Below, piece by piece: positions 1-6,810 of a stretch of 6,879 nt of DNA (the first letter of the stretch is position 1; each line of letters opens with the position of its first letter). Under the pieces are notes generated by a model, which was not told the origin of the DNA, ran no database searches, and saw nothing but the letters and a program-made list of their open reading frames with translations. Source of the stretch: Caldilineaceae bacterium (lineage in GTDB: Bacteria; Chloroflexota; Anaerolineae; Caldilineales; Caldilineaceae); NCBI GenBank assembly GCA_024643705.1, contig JAHEML010000205.1:1-6879 (forward strand). Reading direction: 5' to 3'. The translations under genes and the position numbers were made by a program.

Positions 1-1204
1 GCAAAATCTCGTCTTCGCCGTTGGCGAGGGAGATACCCGTATAGACGTATCCCGCCACAACGCCCCCATTTTCAGCCAGCACCCCGTTGCGGGCCAGGAC
101 AACGTATCCACCCGCGGGTACAATCAGGTCGGCAGCGATGGTGTGGCTGTCGCTACCCAGGTCGGCCAGTGTCCAGCCGTTCAGGTTGATGCTGTCCGGC
201 CCAGCATTGTAGAGTTCGATCCACTCGCCGTTGGCGTCGGTGACCGCAGACGGGTCGGCCATGAATTCGGAAATGTAGACGCTGGCATTAGGCAGGGGCG
301 TCGGTGTCGGCGTCGGTGTCGCCGACGCTGTTTCTGTGGCTGTCGGGGTGGATGTTTCTATAGGTGTTGGGGTGTCTGACGGGATTGGCGTCTCTGTTGG
401 AGTCTCTGTGGGCGTTATGGTCGGCGTTTCTGTAGGCGTTGGTGTCGCCGACGCTGTCTCTGTCTCTGTCGCTGTCGGGGTGGATGTTTCTATAGGTGTT
501 GGGGTGTCTGACGGGATTGGCGTCTCTGTTGGGGTCTCTGTAGCTGTTTCCGTGGGTGTCGGTGTCTCTGGCTGGGGGCAGAGATGGGTTGTGGCGCTGG
601 TACGCGGCGATGGAGATTCGGCAGCGAAGTCGACGCTGTTGTTGTCCGTATCCGAACAGCCATCATCAAGCCGCTTGGCCGCAGTGGTATTGCCCAGGCC
701 AGGTGCAGGCGCCCCTTCGTATTCGCTGGCTGCACTGCCATAGCCGATTTTGTCGATTTCGGAAGCAGTATTCGAGAGCAAACGCACCTTACCCGCGGTT
801 GCGCTCATGATGACACCGCCCTCAATATCGGCTGTGGGCAGGGGGATCCCACTTCCGTTGCCAGCGGCCTGCCGAATCAACAAGTAGCTGTTAGGTTGGA
901 TCGTCATCCCATCGAGGGCGGTTGGTTGCCAGGTCGAACCTGCCGCCGACGCATAGTCAACAGTCCAACCGTCCAGATTGATGGGGCTGCTGCTTGCATT
1001 GAACAACTCGATAAAGTCGTTCTGATAGGGCGCGCCACTGTTGCCACCACCGCCATAGACCTGGCTGATGCGCACCGATGGCGACCCGACCGCATGAAGA
1101 GGGTAGGGCAGATTGGAAAATACGATTGAAGCGAAGAACGCAAGCAAAAAGGGTAAGCGAAACAACGCCCGTTTGCGACGCGCAGGACCATTCTGTCTCA
1201 TCAT
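1..1204 (-). CDS. Secreted lamin-tail-domain (LTD) protein, C-terminal part beyond the window
   Basis: The frame is open from an ATG-ATG pair at 1204/1201 to the window edge: 401 complete residues with no stop. Residues 9-30 form a signal sequence (RRKR, then a hydrophobic stretch), with possible cleavage after Ala38. Residues 44 to about 165 are a first lamin-tail-like beta domain (SQVYGGGGNSG, FIELFN at 64-69, NLDGW at 76-80). Residues 211-305 are a Thr/Pro/Glu linker of TPTETPT type. A second LTD begins at 306 (EWIELYN at 327-333, LNGWTL at 341-346) and continues off the window. LTDs are extracellular or surface beta-sandwich modules in bacteria, often attached to nucleases, phosphatases or adhesin-like proteins; any catalytic part here would lie outside the window. 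The linker resembles exposed spacers in Chloroflexota surface proteins. I see no strong Shine-Dalgarno before the start. The gene has its own promoter 100 bp upstream. Export and LTD identity are fairly sure; the role is unknown. Confidence 0.88.
   Translation of the reverse strand, partial: MMRQNGPARRKRALFRLPFLLAFFASIVFSNLPYPLHAVGSPSVRISQVYGGGGNSGAPYQNDFIELFNASSSPINLDGWTVDYASAAGSTWQPTALDGMTIQPNSYLLIRQAAGNGSGIPLPTADIEGGVIMSATAGKVRLLSNTASEIDKIGYGSAASEYEGAPAPGLGNTTAAKRLDDGCSDTDNNSVDFAAESPSPRTSATTHLCPQPETPTPTETATETPTETPIPSDTPTPIETSTPTATETETASATPTPTETPTITPTETPTETPIPSDTPTPIETSTPTATETASATPTPTPTPLPNASVYISEFMADPSAVTDANGEWIELYNAGPDSINLNGWTLADLGSDSHTIAADLIVPAGGYVVLARNGVLAENGGVVAGYVYTGISLANGEDEIL
329..541 (-). 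repeat. Internal duplication in the Thr/Pro linker coding sequence
   Basis: Bases 339-400 and 471-532 are identical over 62 bp at an offset of 132 bp. Similarity continues on both sides with single mismatches: 401 versus 533 differ, then 402-409 matches 534-541. A further match, 315-331 against 441-457, has an offset of 126 bp, so a 6-bp (two-codon) slip separates the copies. In protein, residues 223-248 recur at 267-292 (ETPTETPIPSDTPTPIETST and following). All length changes are multiples of three, so the frame is kept. This is a recent in-frame duplication in a low-complexity linker. Confidence 0.9.
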
Positions 1205-1307
1205 GCGGAGACCCAATTTGTGTTTGGATAGGTTGTTTTGGGTTTGAGGATTTGCCGACGATTCTATCCGGAGTGGCTCGATAGGAGTCGACAGGTCACA
1301 CAATGGT

Positions 1308-1336
1308 AGCATACCGCCAGATGACGGGGATGTCAA
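1308..1336 (-). promoter_or_regulatory. Sigma-70-type promoter for the LTD gene
   Basis: On the minus strand a perfect -35 TTGACA (1336-1331) is followed by exactly 17 bp and a -10 TATGCT (1313-1308; 5 of 6 positions match TATAAT). It lies in the 174-bp gap between the transglutaminase gene and the LTD gene and points at the LTD gene. Transcription would start near 1301, giving a leader of roughly 97 nt before the ATG at 1204. I found no clear riboswitch or attenuator in that leader. Confidence 0.75.
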
Positions 1337-1368
1337 TGGCAATTTCTACGTAATTTCGCTGATTTTTT

Positions 1369-1390
1369 CGCCCAAAAGCTACTTTCGGGG
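1369..1390. other. Imperfect hairpin across the stop codon of the transglutaminase gene
   Basis: On the minus strand GCCCCGAAAG-TAG-CTTTTGGGC can fold with nine pairs, one G-U and one bulged C; the TAG loop is the stop codon of the 1379-3877 gene. After the hairpin in the gene's own direction comes an A-run, not a T-run, so it is not a canonical terminator there. Read on the plus strand it is flanked by T-runs on both sides (TTTTTT before, TTTTT after), so it would act better against antisense transcription. The stem could still protect the mRNA 3' end. Confidence 0.35.
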
Positions 1391-3877
1391 CTTTTTGCTG
1401 CGATCAAAACGTTGCCCAAACCAGAACCGTAAAAAGAGAGGGCGCAATTGTTGCCAGTTTGTCTCTAATTCAGGTTCGTGGCCGGTGAGCGAAATGGAGG
1501 TGCCAGGGGCAAAGCGGTATTGCACATAAATTTCGGTGATGCGTTGGATGAAAGGCGCGCCAACCGGCAACTCTTTGGCAAGAATCGCCGAACGTTCGTA
1601 AGGGGTCAGCCCTGTTTGGGTAGCCAGACCAAGGCGCTGTGCCCAGTCCAACAGGCGACTATAGAAGAGGCTCGGTGGCTCGATGACAAAACCATCGGGA
1701 CCCTGCCAGACGCGCCGACGCAGCAGCCACCAGCCCCCGGCCAGGGCAGCGATGATCAGCAAGACCGTGGCAACAATCCATTGAGTGCTGGGCCGAAACC
1801 CTGTGTCGGTGGGGAATTCACCGGCAAATTCGGGGGGCATATCTTCAAAGGGATCAGTCCCTGGATCGAACAGGGTGTCATTCAGATCGGGATCTACCTC
1901 GTCCGGTGCGCCGGGGATGCTGCTTGGTTCGGGCAGGTCGGCACCAGAGGGACGTTCTAATGGACTTTCACCCGCGGTTGGCTCAAATTCGATCCAGCCA
2001 TAGCCGGGGAAATAGACTTCCACCCAGGTGTGGGCGTCCCGCTCGGTGATCACGTAGATGCCTGTCTCTTCGTCGAGCGCGCCCTCGGCATAGCCGCTGA
2101 CTGTGCGCGCCGGTATTCCCTGGCTGCGCAACATGGTTGCCATGGCCGAAGCATAATAGTCGCAGTAGCCCCGCTGGACTTCGAATAGAAAGTATTCCAG
2201 CGGGTCCTGATCCCTGGCTGGGCCTTCGATGGCTTCGTCGTATTCGTAGCCACGCAGCAGCCGTTCAACCTGCTTCACTTGATCGTAGACAGTTGCAGGT
2301 CGATCAACGGCTGATTCGCCAATCGAGTCTTCGGCCAGAGCAGCAATGCGGGGCGAGAAATCGTCGGGCAATTGCAGATAGCGTCGGGTAATTTCCAGGG
2401 GATAGTCGACGGATGCTTCGCGCAGGGCACGCTCAGTGATATCTGTCAGATTGCTGACAACAGTGTAACTGTCACCCACGGCCAGTGTGGAGCGTGACCG
2501 AATATAGGTCATCTCGGTTTGAGCGCTTGCACTGGCCCCGGTTTCGCCATCGCTGCTGAGCACGGGCATAAATGAGCCAACAATAGGAATAGAACTGCGC
2601 AGGACATCGGGTGCCGCCAGGAGAACGCCACCGGTGGACGAAAGAAGCGTAACCGTTTGGGTGAGAGGTTTACGCAGGCTCCAGCCGATGACAGGAACCT
2701 CTTCGTCCGCATCGAAGTTTGTCTCGATTTCCGAGCTGTTCAGCCATTGACGCCCGGTGAAGGTGTCGAAGGTGACTGCGCGCCAATAGCGCCCTTTTGT
2801 CGTCTGCACCTGAAAGACGGCCCGATCGGACACATTGCGGGCGCCACCCAGGGAGAGAGAGCGGGTGAAACCGGTGGCAACCTGCCGTTCTTGTCGGTTC
2901 AGCCCCTCGTACAATCGATTAAATTCCTGGGTTGTCTGCTCCCAGCGCTGATTGACAGGGGCCAGAAGGCGGTGAAACCAGGCATTGCGCCCCAGGTTGG
3001 GTGCAACAAATGCAATGGCGATGATGATCAGGGTGTAGAGAATACCCGTGCGCATGAAGTCGAAGCTGATGTCTTGGCTGAACGTGATGCGAAAAGCCCG
3101 CCAACGTTGGCGATTGGTGACCAGGTTGGCCCAGGCCAGCAGCAGCATGGCTACAATGCAAAAGGCAACCAGGAAACCCGTGACCGGGTTGGGTGCGTAG
3201 TAGGTGTTCACCAGCAGGGCGACGGCCACCATCACCACGCCACGCCAGACATGCCCATGACGAAAGACCATCCACGATCCAAGATAAGAAAGCCACCACA
3301 TGAGAAAGCTGATTTCCAGCACGAAAATATAGTTGTCGTTGCTGGCATTGTTACTCAGCGCGGCCTGCACCCACTCCAGCCAACGCTCCAGCAAAAAGTA
3401 GGCCCTGGCCTGAAGCTCCGGCACGCCATGATCGATAAAGACCCCCACCTGGCGCTCGTGGCCCACAATACCGGTCATCAGATAGAAGACCCAGGCAAGC
3501 CCGGTTGCCAGGCTGTGGGATAGCATAAAAAAGCCATCAAAGCGGCTGTATGCCATCAGCGTTCCCATCACCAGCCCGCCCAGAATAACAGGGACAAGCA
3601 GCCCCATATCCGACACCCAGCGAGCCGCGTCCAGCGAGACGGCCAAAATGAGGAAAAGCAGGCCAAGCAAAATAAAGGTGAGGACGCGCCCCTCTTGGAA
3701 GAAGATTTGGCCGTCCGTTTCCCGACCCCTCTGCGGCGAGATCAACACATTGCTGCCTATGGTCGAAAGGCTGCCTTGTTGGTCAGAACGAGTCTGCGCG
3801 CCGGCCGCGCCCACCCCAACGGTGGCAACTGGTTGGTACATCTGCTCTGTTGGTCGTCGTCTGCGAATCTGATTCAT
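1379..3877 (-). CDS. Membrane transglutaminase-like protein, TgpA family (DUF3488/Transglut_core/DUF4129 layout)
   Basis: The product has 832 residues. Residues 1-60 are cytoplasmic and basic. Seven membrane segments follow (about 64-83, 90-109, 113-136, 184-205, 211-229, 231-251, 276-294). An external region runs to about 697, then an eighth membrane segment (698-719) and a cytoplasmic tail with a DUF4129-like stretch (735-790). The transglutaminase core lies around 560-640: Cys572 in RGYCDYYASAMATMLRSQG, His616 in DAHTWVEVYF, and Glu632 in GWIEFEPT at the third catalytic position. Residues 635-697 are an acidic, Pro-rich spacer. The family catalyses acyl transfer or hydrolysis at Gln/peptide bonds outside the membrane; the substrate is unknown. 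I chose the ATG at 3877, seven bases after the upstream stop, over an in-frame TTG at 3919 that would overlap the upstream gene. No clear Shine-Dalgarno is present, so translational coupling is likely. TgpA homologues often sit with MoxR ATPase and DUF58 genes; neither is in this window. Confidence 0.9.
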   Translation of the reverse strand: MNQIRRRRPTEQMYQPVATVGVGAAGAQTRSDQQGSLSTIGSNVLISPQRGRETDGQIFFQEGRVLTFILLGLLFLILAVSLDAARWVSDMGLLVPVILGGLVMGTLMAYSRFDGFFMLSHSLATGLAWVFYLMTGIVGHERQVGVFIDHGVPELQARAYFLLERWLEWVQAALSNNASNDNYIFVLEISFLMWWLSYLGSWMVFRHGHVWRGVVMVAVALLVNTYYAPNPVTGFLVAFCIVAMLLLAWANLVTNRQRWRAFRITFSQDISFDFMRTGILYTLIIIAIAFVAPNLGRNAWFHRLLAPVNQRWEQTTQEFNRLYEGLNRQERQVATGFTRSLSLGGARNVSDRAVFQVQTTKGRYWRAVTFDTFTGRQWLNSSEIETNFDADEEVPVIGWSLRKPLTQTVTLLSSTGGVLLAAPDVLRSSIPIVGSFMPVLSSDGETGASASAQTEMTYIRSRSTLAVGDSYTVVSNLTDITERALREASVDYPLEITRRYLQLPDDFSPRIAALAEDSIGESAVDRPATVYDQVKQVERLLRGYEYDEAIEGPARDQDPLEYFLFEVQRGYCDYYASAMATMLRSQGIPARTVSGYAEGALDEETGIYVITERDAHTWVEVYFPGYGWIEFEPTAGESPLERPSGADLPEPSSIPGAPDEVDPDLNDTLFDPGTDPFEDMPPEFAGEFPTDTGFRPSTQWIVATVLLIIAALAGGWWLLRRRVWQGPDGFVIEPPSLFYSRLLDWAQRLGLATQTGLTPYERSAILAKELPVGAPFIQRITEIYVQYRFAPGTSISLTGHEPELETNWQQLRPLFLRFWFGQRFDRSKKPRK

Positions 3878-3884
3878 GGGAAGA

Positions 3885-6122
3885 TTATAATAGCAACCAG
3901 AGGATTCCTGCCAACGCAAAGACCCCAGCCATCACAACAAAAATCGCCAGCAGAAGCCGCAGCGCGCCAACTTGTTGGGAAAAATAGCTCATTGGTTGCG
4001 GCGTATCGGTGAGTTGGACACTCCAGAGAGTGCTGCCGTCGGACTCTGGCTGATTGGAGGATGCCAGGGTGATCTGAACCCGGCTGTTGCGGACAAGCCG
4101 CTGCCACTGTGTCCCCTCTTGCCCGAAGGTGATGGCGCGCAATTGGTCGTGGATGCGCTGCTGGGTATCATCCGATACAGCCTCCACCAGCCCGTCGCGT
4201 TCCAGGCTGGCCCCAATTCCCAGCCATTGGTCGGCCACTGGGCGCAGATCAACGGCATAGTTCAGGGTTGTTCGCTGCCAGATCAGATGGGAGGATCTCT
4301 CTGTTTCGCTATCGGCGTTGGCGAGCAGGGTACGCAAAAGCGCCCAATGGGTGATCTGCGGTGTGGCCTGGAGAAGAGCCAATCGCTCGCTTGCCGAAAG
4401 ACCGTCAATCGTGATGACGGCCTGGGTTCCATCGAATTGAACTTCAGCCATGCCCTGATCTATCTCCACGGCAGCCCATGCCAGGGCAAGTTGATCAACC
4501 AGCTTTTTGGCTTCTTCTGCCCTGCCCTCAATCACCGACGATGTACCGGTCAGAGTCACTGCATCTGGATGAAGGGTCAGGTCAAATTCCCAGCGGGCGA
4601 AGAGGGCTTGGCGTTCGGGGGCGGGTTGTAGATCAGCGGTGGCAAAGGTATCACCAGCCAATGCCATCGCCGCCTCTTGGTTCCCCTGATCCAACAGTTG
4701 CAGGGATTGTTCCAGCAGAATAAGCTGTCGTTCTTCTTCCACCTGCCCCCGATCAACGGACCTATCTGGCAGACCGAGCAAACGGTCGATGAGCGCGATG
4801 GCTGTGGGCCAATCTTTGCGCTGCTCGGCTTTGCGCGCCTGCACCCGCAAACCATCGGCCAACCAACCGGATATTTCGTCCCGTTGGGCTGTGGCTGTGG
4901 CTGGCAACCCGGCCAGAGTGGTTTCGGCCTCGTCAATCATCAACCCCACGTAGTTATAGTCGATCTGCCCATCTGCCCCGATGCTGCGGCTACGGTAGAG
5001 AGCAGCCAAAGCGTGATGCAAGGGTGCGGCGTCGGGGGGTGGCAGGCCAGTTTTCTGAACAAAGAGTAGACCGTCGGAATAGGTAGCCAACGCTTGGGCA
5101 TAAAAGCGCTCCCGATCGATCTCGTGCAACTTCGTTTCGTCCCCAGCTTCCTGGCTGATCTCTTCGCCTGCTGTGTCGAAGAGCCGATGATAGAGATCGC
5201 CCAGAGCCACAAATTCTGCGGTGGATGGTTGCTGTCGAATTGTCTGCAAACGGTTCTGTATCTCTTGCCAAAGGGCCGGATGCACCACTTGCCAGCGCAG
5301 GGGTTGCCGGGGGAAGGGGTCTTCGCTAAGCCACTGGAGGCGTCTGCCGTTGTATGTCCACCCGGCTGGATCGGCGACCAGCCAGTTGTCTGGCGAGAGC
5401 GCGCCAGCGCCGGAATTTGCCAGGTTGAGGGTGATGCGCCAGCTCCCAAGACGGCCCGGCCAGGCTGTCAGTGCATTTGCCGGGTAGACAAAGGCGGGCA
5501 GACCATCACCCGTGAAGTCACCCGTAAAGTCACCCGTGAAGTCAGTGGCAAAGATGATGGTGTAGCGCAGGGTAAGGGTGTGGCGTTCGTCGGGGGCCAG
5601 AGAGAGTTGGGTTGTCTGTTGTAGCCCGTTGCCTGTGGGTTGCAAAGGCAGTAGCTCTCCACTGGATTCCAGGGAAATCGCTTGGGGCAGGCGCAGGGAA
5701 AGCGGGTCGACACCGGGTGGGTTGTTGATCTGCAACAGCAGTGTGTTGCTATCGGTTAGGCTTGGATTATGGAAGCGATAGTTAGCCCCAATGGTCAAAC
5801 GCAGCGAGCCATCCCCGTCGATCGACACATCCACATCGACTGTGTGGGTGAGTAACTCTACAGTGGTCTCGCCCAGGGGCAATAGCAACAAATTGGTTTC
5901 GGCCAAACGCTGGTTTTGCGGGTTGGACAAGGCGATTAGGCGTGCTTGAGGGAGCAATGTGAATAGAATCAGCCCAGAAGCAATCAGCCAGACAGCAAAT
6001 AGCCAGGCTGGCCCCTTTCCTACACCATTTAACCCAAAGGATTGAGCTTGGAGAATTGCATTTCTCATGTGCATCTGGTATTGTGGCATGAAGTAGGATG
6101 TCCGCATTTTTGCAGACATCAT
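3885..6122 (-). CDS. Unrecognised protein with an N- and a C-terminal membrane anchor, partner of the transglutaminase
   Basis: The product has 745 residues from the ATG at 6122; I do not recognise the family. There is one membrane segment near the N terminus (about 38-57, WLFAVWLIASGLILFTLL) and one at the extreme C terminus (720-744), with some 660 residues between them, probably external. Residues about 90-280 look beta-rich. Residues about 300-500 look helical and TPR-like (ALGDLYHRLF, YAQALATYSDGLLF, ADGLRVQARKAEQRKDWPTA). Residues about 505-710 are mixed, with beta strands near the end. No catalytic motif is evident. A DFTG triplet repeat sits at 194-205. It ends seven bases before the transglutaminase gene, so the two are almost certainly co-transcribed; a scaffold or substrate-binding role is a guess. 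The start is uncertain: in-frame ATGs also occur at 6119, 6107, 6089, 6074 and 6068, and a TTG at 6224. None has a good Shine-Dalgarno, and 6068 would still keep the anchor. Confidence 0.82.
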   Translation of the reverse strand: MMSAKMRTSYFMPQYQMHMRNAILQAQSFGLNGVGKGPAWLFAVWLIASGLILFTLLPQARLIALSNPQNQRLAETNLLLLPLGETTVELLTHTVDVDVSIDGDGSLRLTIGANYRFHNPSLTDSNTLLLQINNPPGVDPLSLRLPQAISLESSGELLPLQPTGNGLQQTTQLSLAPDERHTLTLRYTIIFATDFTGDFTGDFTGDGLPAFVYPANALTAWPGRLGSWRITLNLANSGAGALSPDNWLVADPAGWTYNGRRLQWLSEDPFPRQPLRWQVVHPALWQEIQNRLQTIRQQPSTAEFVALGDLYHRLFDTAGEEISQEAGDETKLHEIDRERFYAQALATYSDGLLFVQKTGLPPPDAAPLHHALAALYRSRSIGADGQIDYNYVGLMIDEAETTLAGLPATATAQRDEISGWLADGLRVQARKAEQRKDWPTAIALIDRLLGLPDRSVDRGQVEEERQLILLEQSLQLLDQGNQEAAMALAGDTFATADLQPAPERQALFARWEFDLTLHPDAVTLTGTSSVIEGRAEEAKKLVDQLALAWAAVEIDQGMAEVQFDGTQAVITIDGLSASERLALLQATPQITHWALLRTLLANADSETERSSHLIWQRTTLNYAVDLRPVADQWLGIGASLERDGLVEAVSDDTQQRIHDQLRAITFGQEGTQWQRLVRNSRVQITLASSNQPESDGSTLWSVQLTDTPQPMSYFSQQVGALRLLLAIFVVMAGVFALAGILWLLL
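5509..5544 (-). repeat. Three tandem 12-bp units encoding DFTG x3
   Basis: Plus-strand units cccgtgaagtca, cccgtaaagtca and cccgtgaagtca follow one another without a gap, with one substitution in the middle copy. They encode three DFTG tetrapeptides (residues 194-205 of the 745-residue protein), followed by DG. The unit length is a multiple of three, so copy number can change by slippage without breaking the frame. The Asp/Gly-rich loop resembles a surface turn; metal binding is possible but not shown. Confidence 0.85.
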
Positions 6123-6142
6123 TTTTGCTGGCAACGACGATG

Positions 6143-6171
6143 ATAGTAACCGCTTGGAAGAAACGTGTTCA
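6143..6171 (-). promoter_or_regulatory. Weak candidate promoter for the two-gene operon
   Basis: On the minus strand TGAACA (6171-6166) and TACTAT (6148-6143) are 17 bp apart; each hexamer matches the sigma-70 consensus at four of six positions. It lies in the divergent gap just upstream of the operon. Transcription from here would start near 6137, leaving only about 15 nt before the ATG at 6122 and about 69 nt before the ATG at 6068. Matches this weak occur by chance. Confidence 0.22.
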
Positions 6172-6244
6172 GAGTAACGAGAATGCAAAAGCTGATGTTC
6201 CGGTTCGGGTGGGTGGTTGTGCAACGTTTGTCCCGATCCTTGGG

Positions 6245-6249
6245 GGAGG
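6245..6249 (+). promoter_or_regulatory. Ribosome binding site deciding the start of the 100-residue protein
   Basis: GGAGG within a G-rich run (6242-6250) lies 13 nt before the ATG at 6263. The spacing is a little long, but it is the best Shine-Dalgarno in the window. It supports the ATG at 6263 over the in-frame ATG at 6098, whose extra 55 residues look non-coding and would overlap the divergent gene. Confidence 0.5.
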
Positions 6250-6262
6250 GCCTGTCAGTCTT

Positions 6263-6565
6263 ATGATCAGGTTGTTGATGAAGTGGGATATTAAGACAGG
6301 TCGCGAGCAGCCCTATTTTGAATTTGTCATGCGGGAGTTTGCGCCGGGCCTGATGCAATTGGGCATCGAACCCGCCGAGGTTTGGTATACCATCTATGGC
6401 GACGGTCCGCAAATGTTAACTATCGGTGAAGTTGGTAATCTTGAAAAGCTGCAAGTGATTCTGCAAGGCAGCAATTGGCGCAAATTGCACGCCAAGTTGT
6501 TATTGTATGTCACTCATTATAGCCATACAATTGTCGAACAGAATAACCGCACATTTCAGCTATAG
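6263..6565 (+). CDS. Small protein with a likely dimeric alpha/beta-barrel (ferredoxin-like) fold, function unknown
   Basis: The product has 100 residues (starts MIRLLMKWDIKTG, ends RTFQL), with no signal peptide or membrane segment, so it is cytoplasmic. The predicted order is strand (1-10), helix (about 15-34, YFEFVMREFAPGLMQLG), two strands (about 38-60, AEVWYTIYG and QMLTIGEV), then helix (about 62-95, NLEKLQVILQGSNWRKLHAK and following). This beta-alpha-beta-beta-alpha order resembles small dimeric alpha/beta-barrel proteins such as the NIPSNAP, EthD and ABM groups. The WRKLH segment looks like the kind of conserved patch seen in such families. This is judged from pattern, not from a search. 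The gene is divergent from the membrane operon across 140 bp, stands alone, and ends 61 bp before a strong terminator. A longer reading from 6098 (155 residues) is less likely. Confidence 0.7.
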   Translation: MIRLLMKWDIKTGREQPYFEFVMREFAPGLMQLGIEPAEVWYTIYGDGPQMLTIGEVGNLEKLQVILQGSNWRKLHAKLLLYVTHYSHTIVEQNNRTFQL

Positions 6566-6626
6566 AGCGTATGCCAGAACGACTACGTTATTGAACCAGC
6601 CACCGAGTAAAGAAGAGTTGTACACC

Positions 6627-6660
6627 AAGGAATACGCTGATGCGTGTTCCTTTTTGTTTA
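6627..6660 (+). terminator. Rho-independent terminator of the 100-residue gene
   Basis: An 11-bp stem, AAGGAATACGC with GCGTGTTCCTT (6627-6637 and 6642-6652), contains one T-G wobble and closes a TGAT tetraloop. It is followed by TTTGTTTA; the T-run starts inside the stem end (TTTTTGTTTA from 6651). It lies 61 bp after the stop at 6565 and points the same way as the gene. Confidence 0.88.
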
Positions 6661-6697
6661 TCTTGACAGCATCCACATTGGTTTTCCCATCAGCTTT

Positions 6698-6723
6698 CAA
6701 CCCGGTAGACCAAAAACGGGTTG
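6698..6723. repeat. 7-bp perfect inverted repeat with 12-base loop
   Basis: CAACCCG (6698-6704) pairs with CGGGTTG (6717-6723) around GTAGACCAAAAA. No T-run follows on the plus strand, so it is not an obvious second terminator. It could be a protein site or a chance hairpin. Confidence 0.4.
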
Positions 6724-6767
6724 CTGTGTAATGGGAAATGAAAGAGCTATGCGGGAAGCTAATATTG

Positions 6768-6797
6768 GACGCAGATTCACACAGATCGACTCGGATT
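6768..6797. repeat. Three degenerate 10-bp tandem units
   Basis: GACGCAGATT, CACACAGATC and GACTCGGATT follow one another exactly in phase, sharing a core close to ACNCAGATT. From memory, this style (CGCAGATTCACACAGAT) recurs in intergenic DNA of many environmental bacterial genomes; I could not check that here. Confidence 0.5.
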
Positions 6798-6810
6798 TCA
6801 TTGTATTATC

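Noticed and set aside
336..743. Plus-strand reading frame rich in Val/Gly/Ser repeats
   Set aside because: It is the antisense shadow of the Thr/Pro/Glu linker; the minus-strand frame is continuous, has a signal sequence and two LTDs, and explains the periodicity.
2657..3523. 288-residue plus-strand frame inside the transglutaminase gene
   Set aside because: It is antisense to recognisable membrane segments, has no domain features and no ribosome site; it is a by-product of GC-biased codon use.
3972..4631. 219-residue plus-strand frame inside the 745-residue gene
   Set aside because: It has no coherent motif and lies wholly antisense to a longer frame that shares an operon and has membrane anchors.
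6699..6800. Minus-strand frame of 33 codons from an ATG at 6800, preceded by a TTGACG/TATGGA promoter-like pair
   Set aside because: The promoter-like hexamers are made by the 17-bp repeats themselves, and the short product has no recognisable feature.
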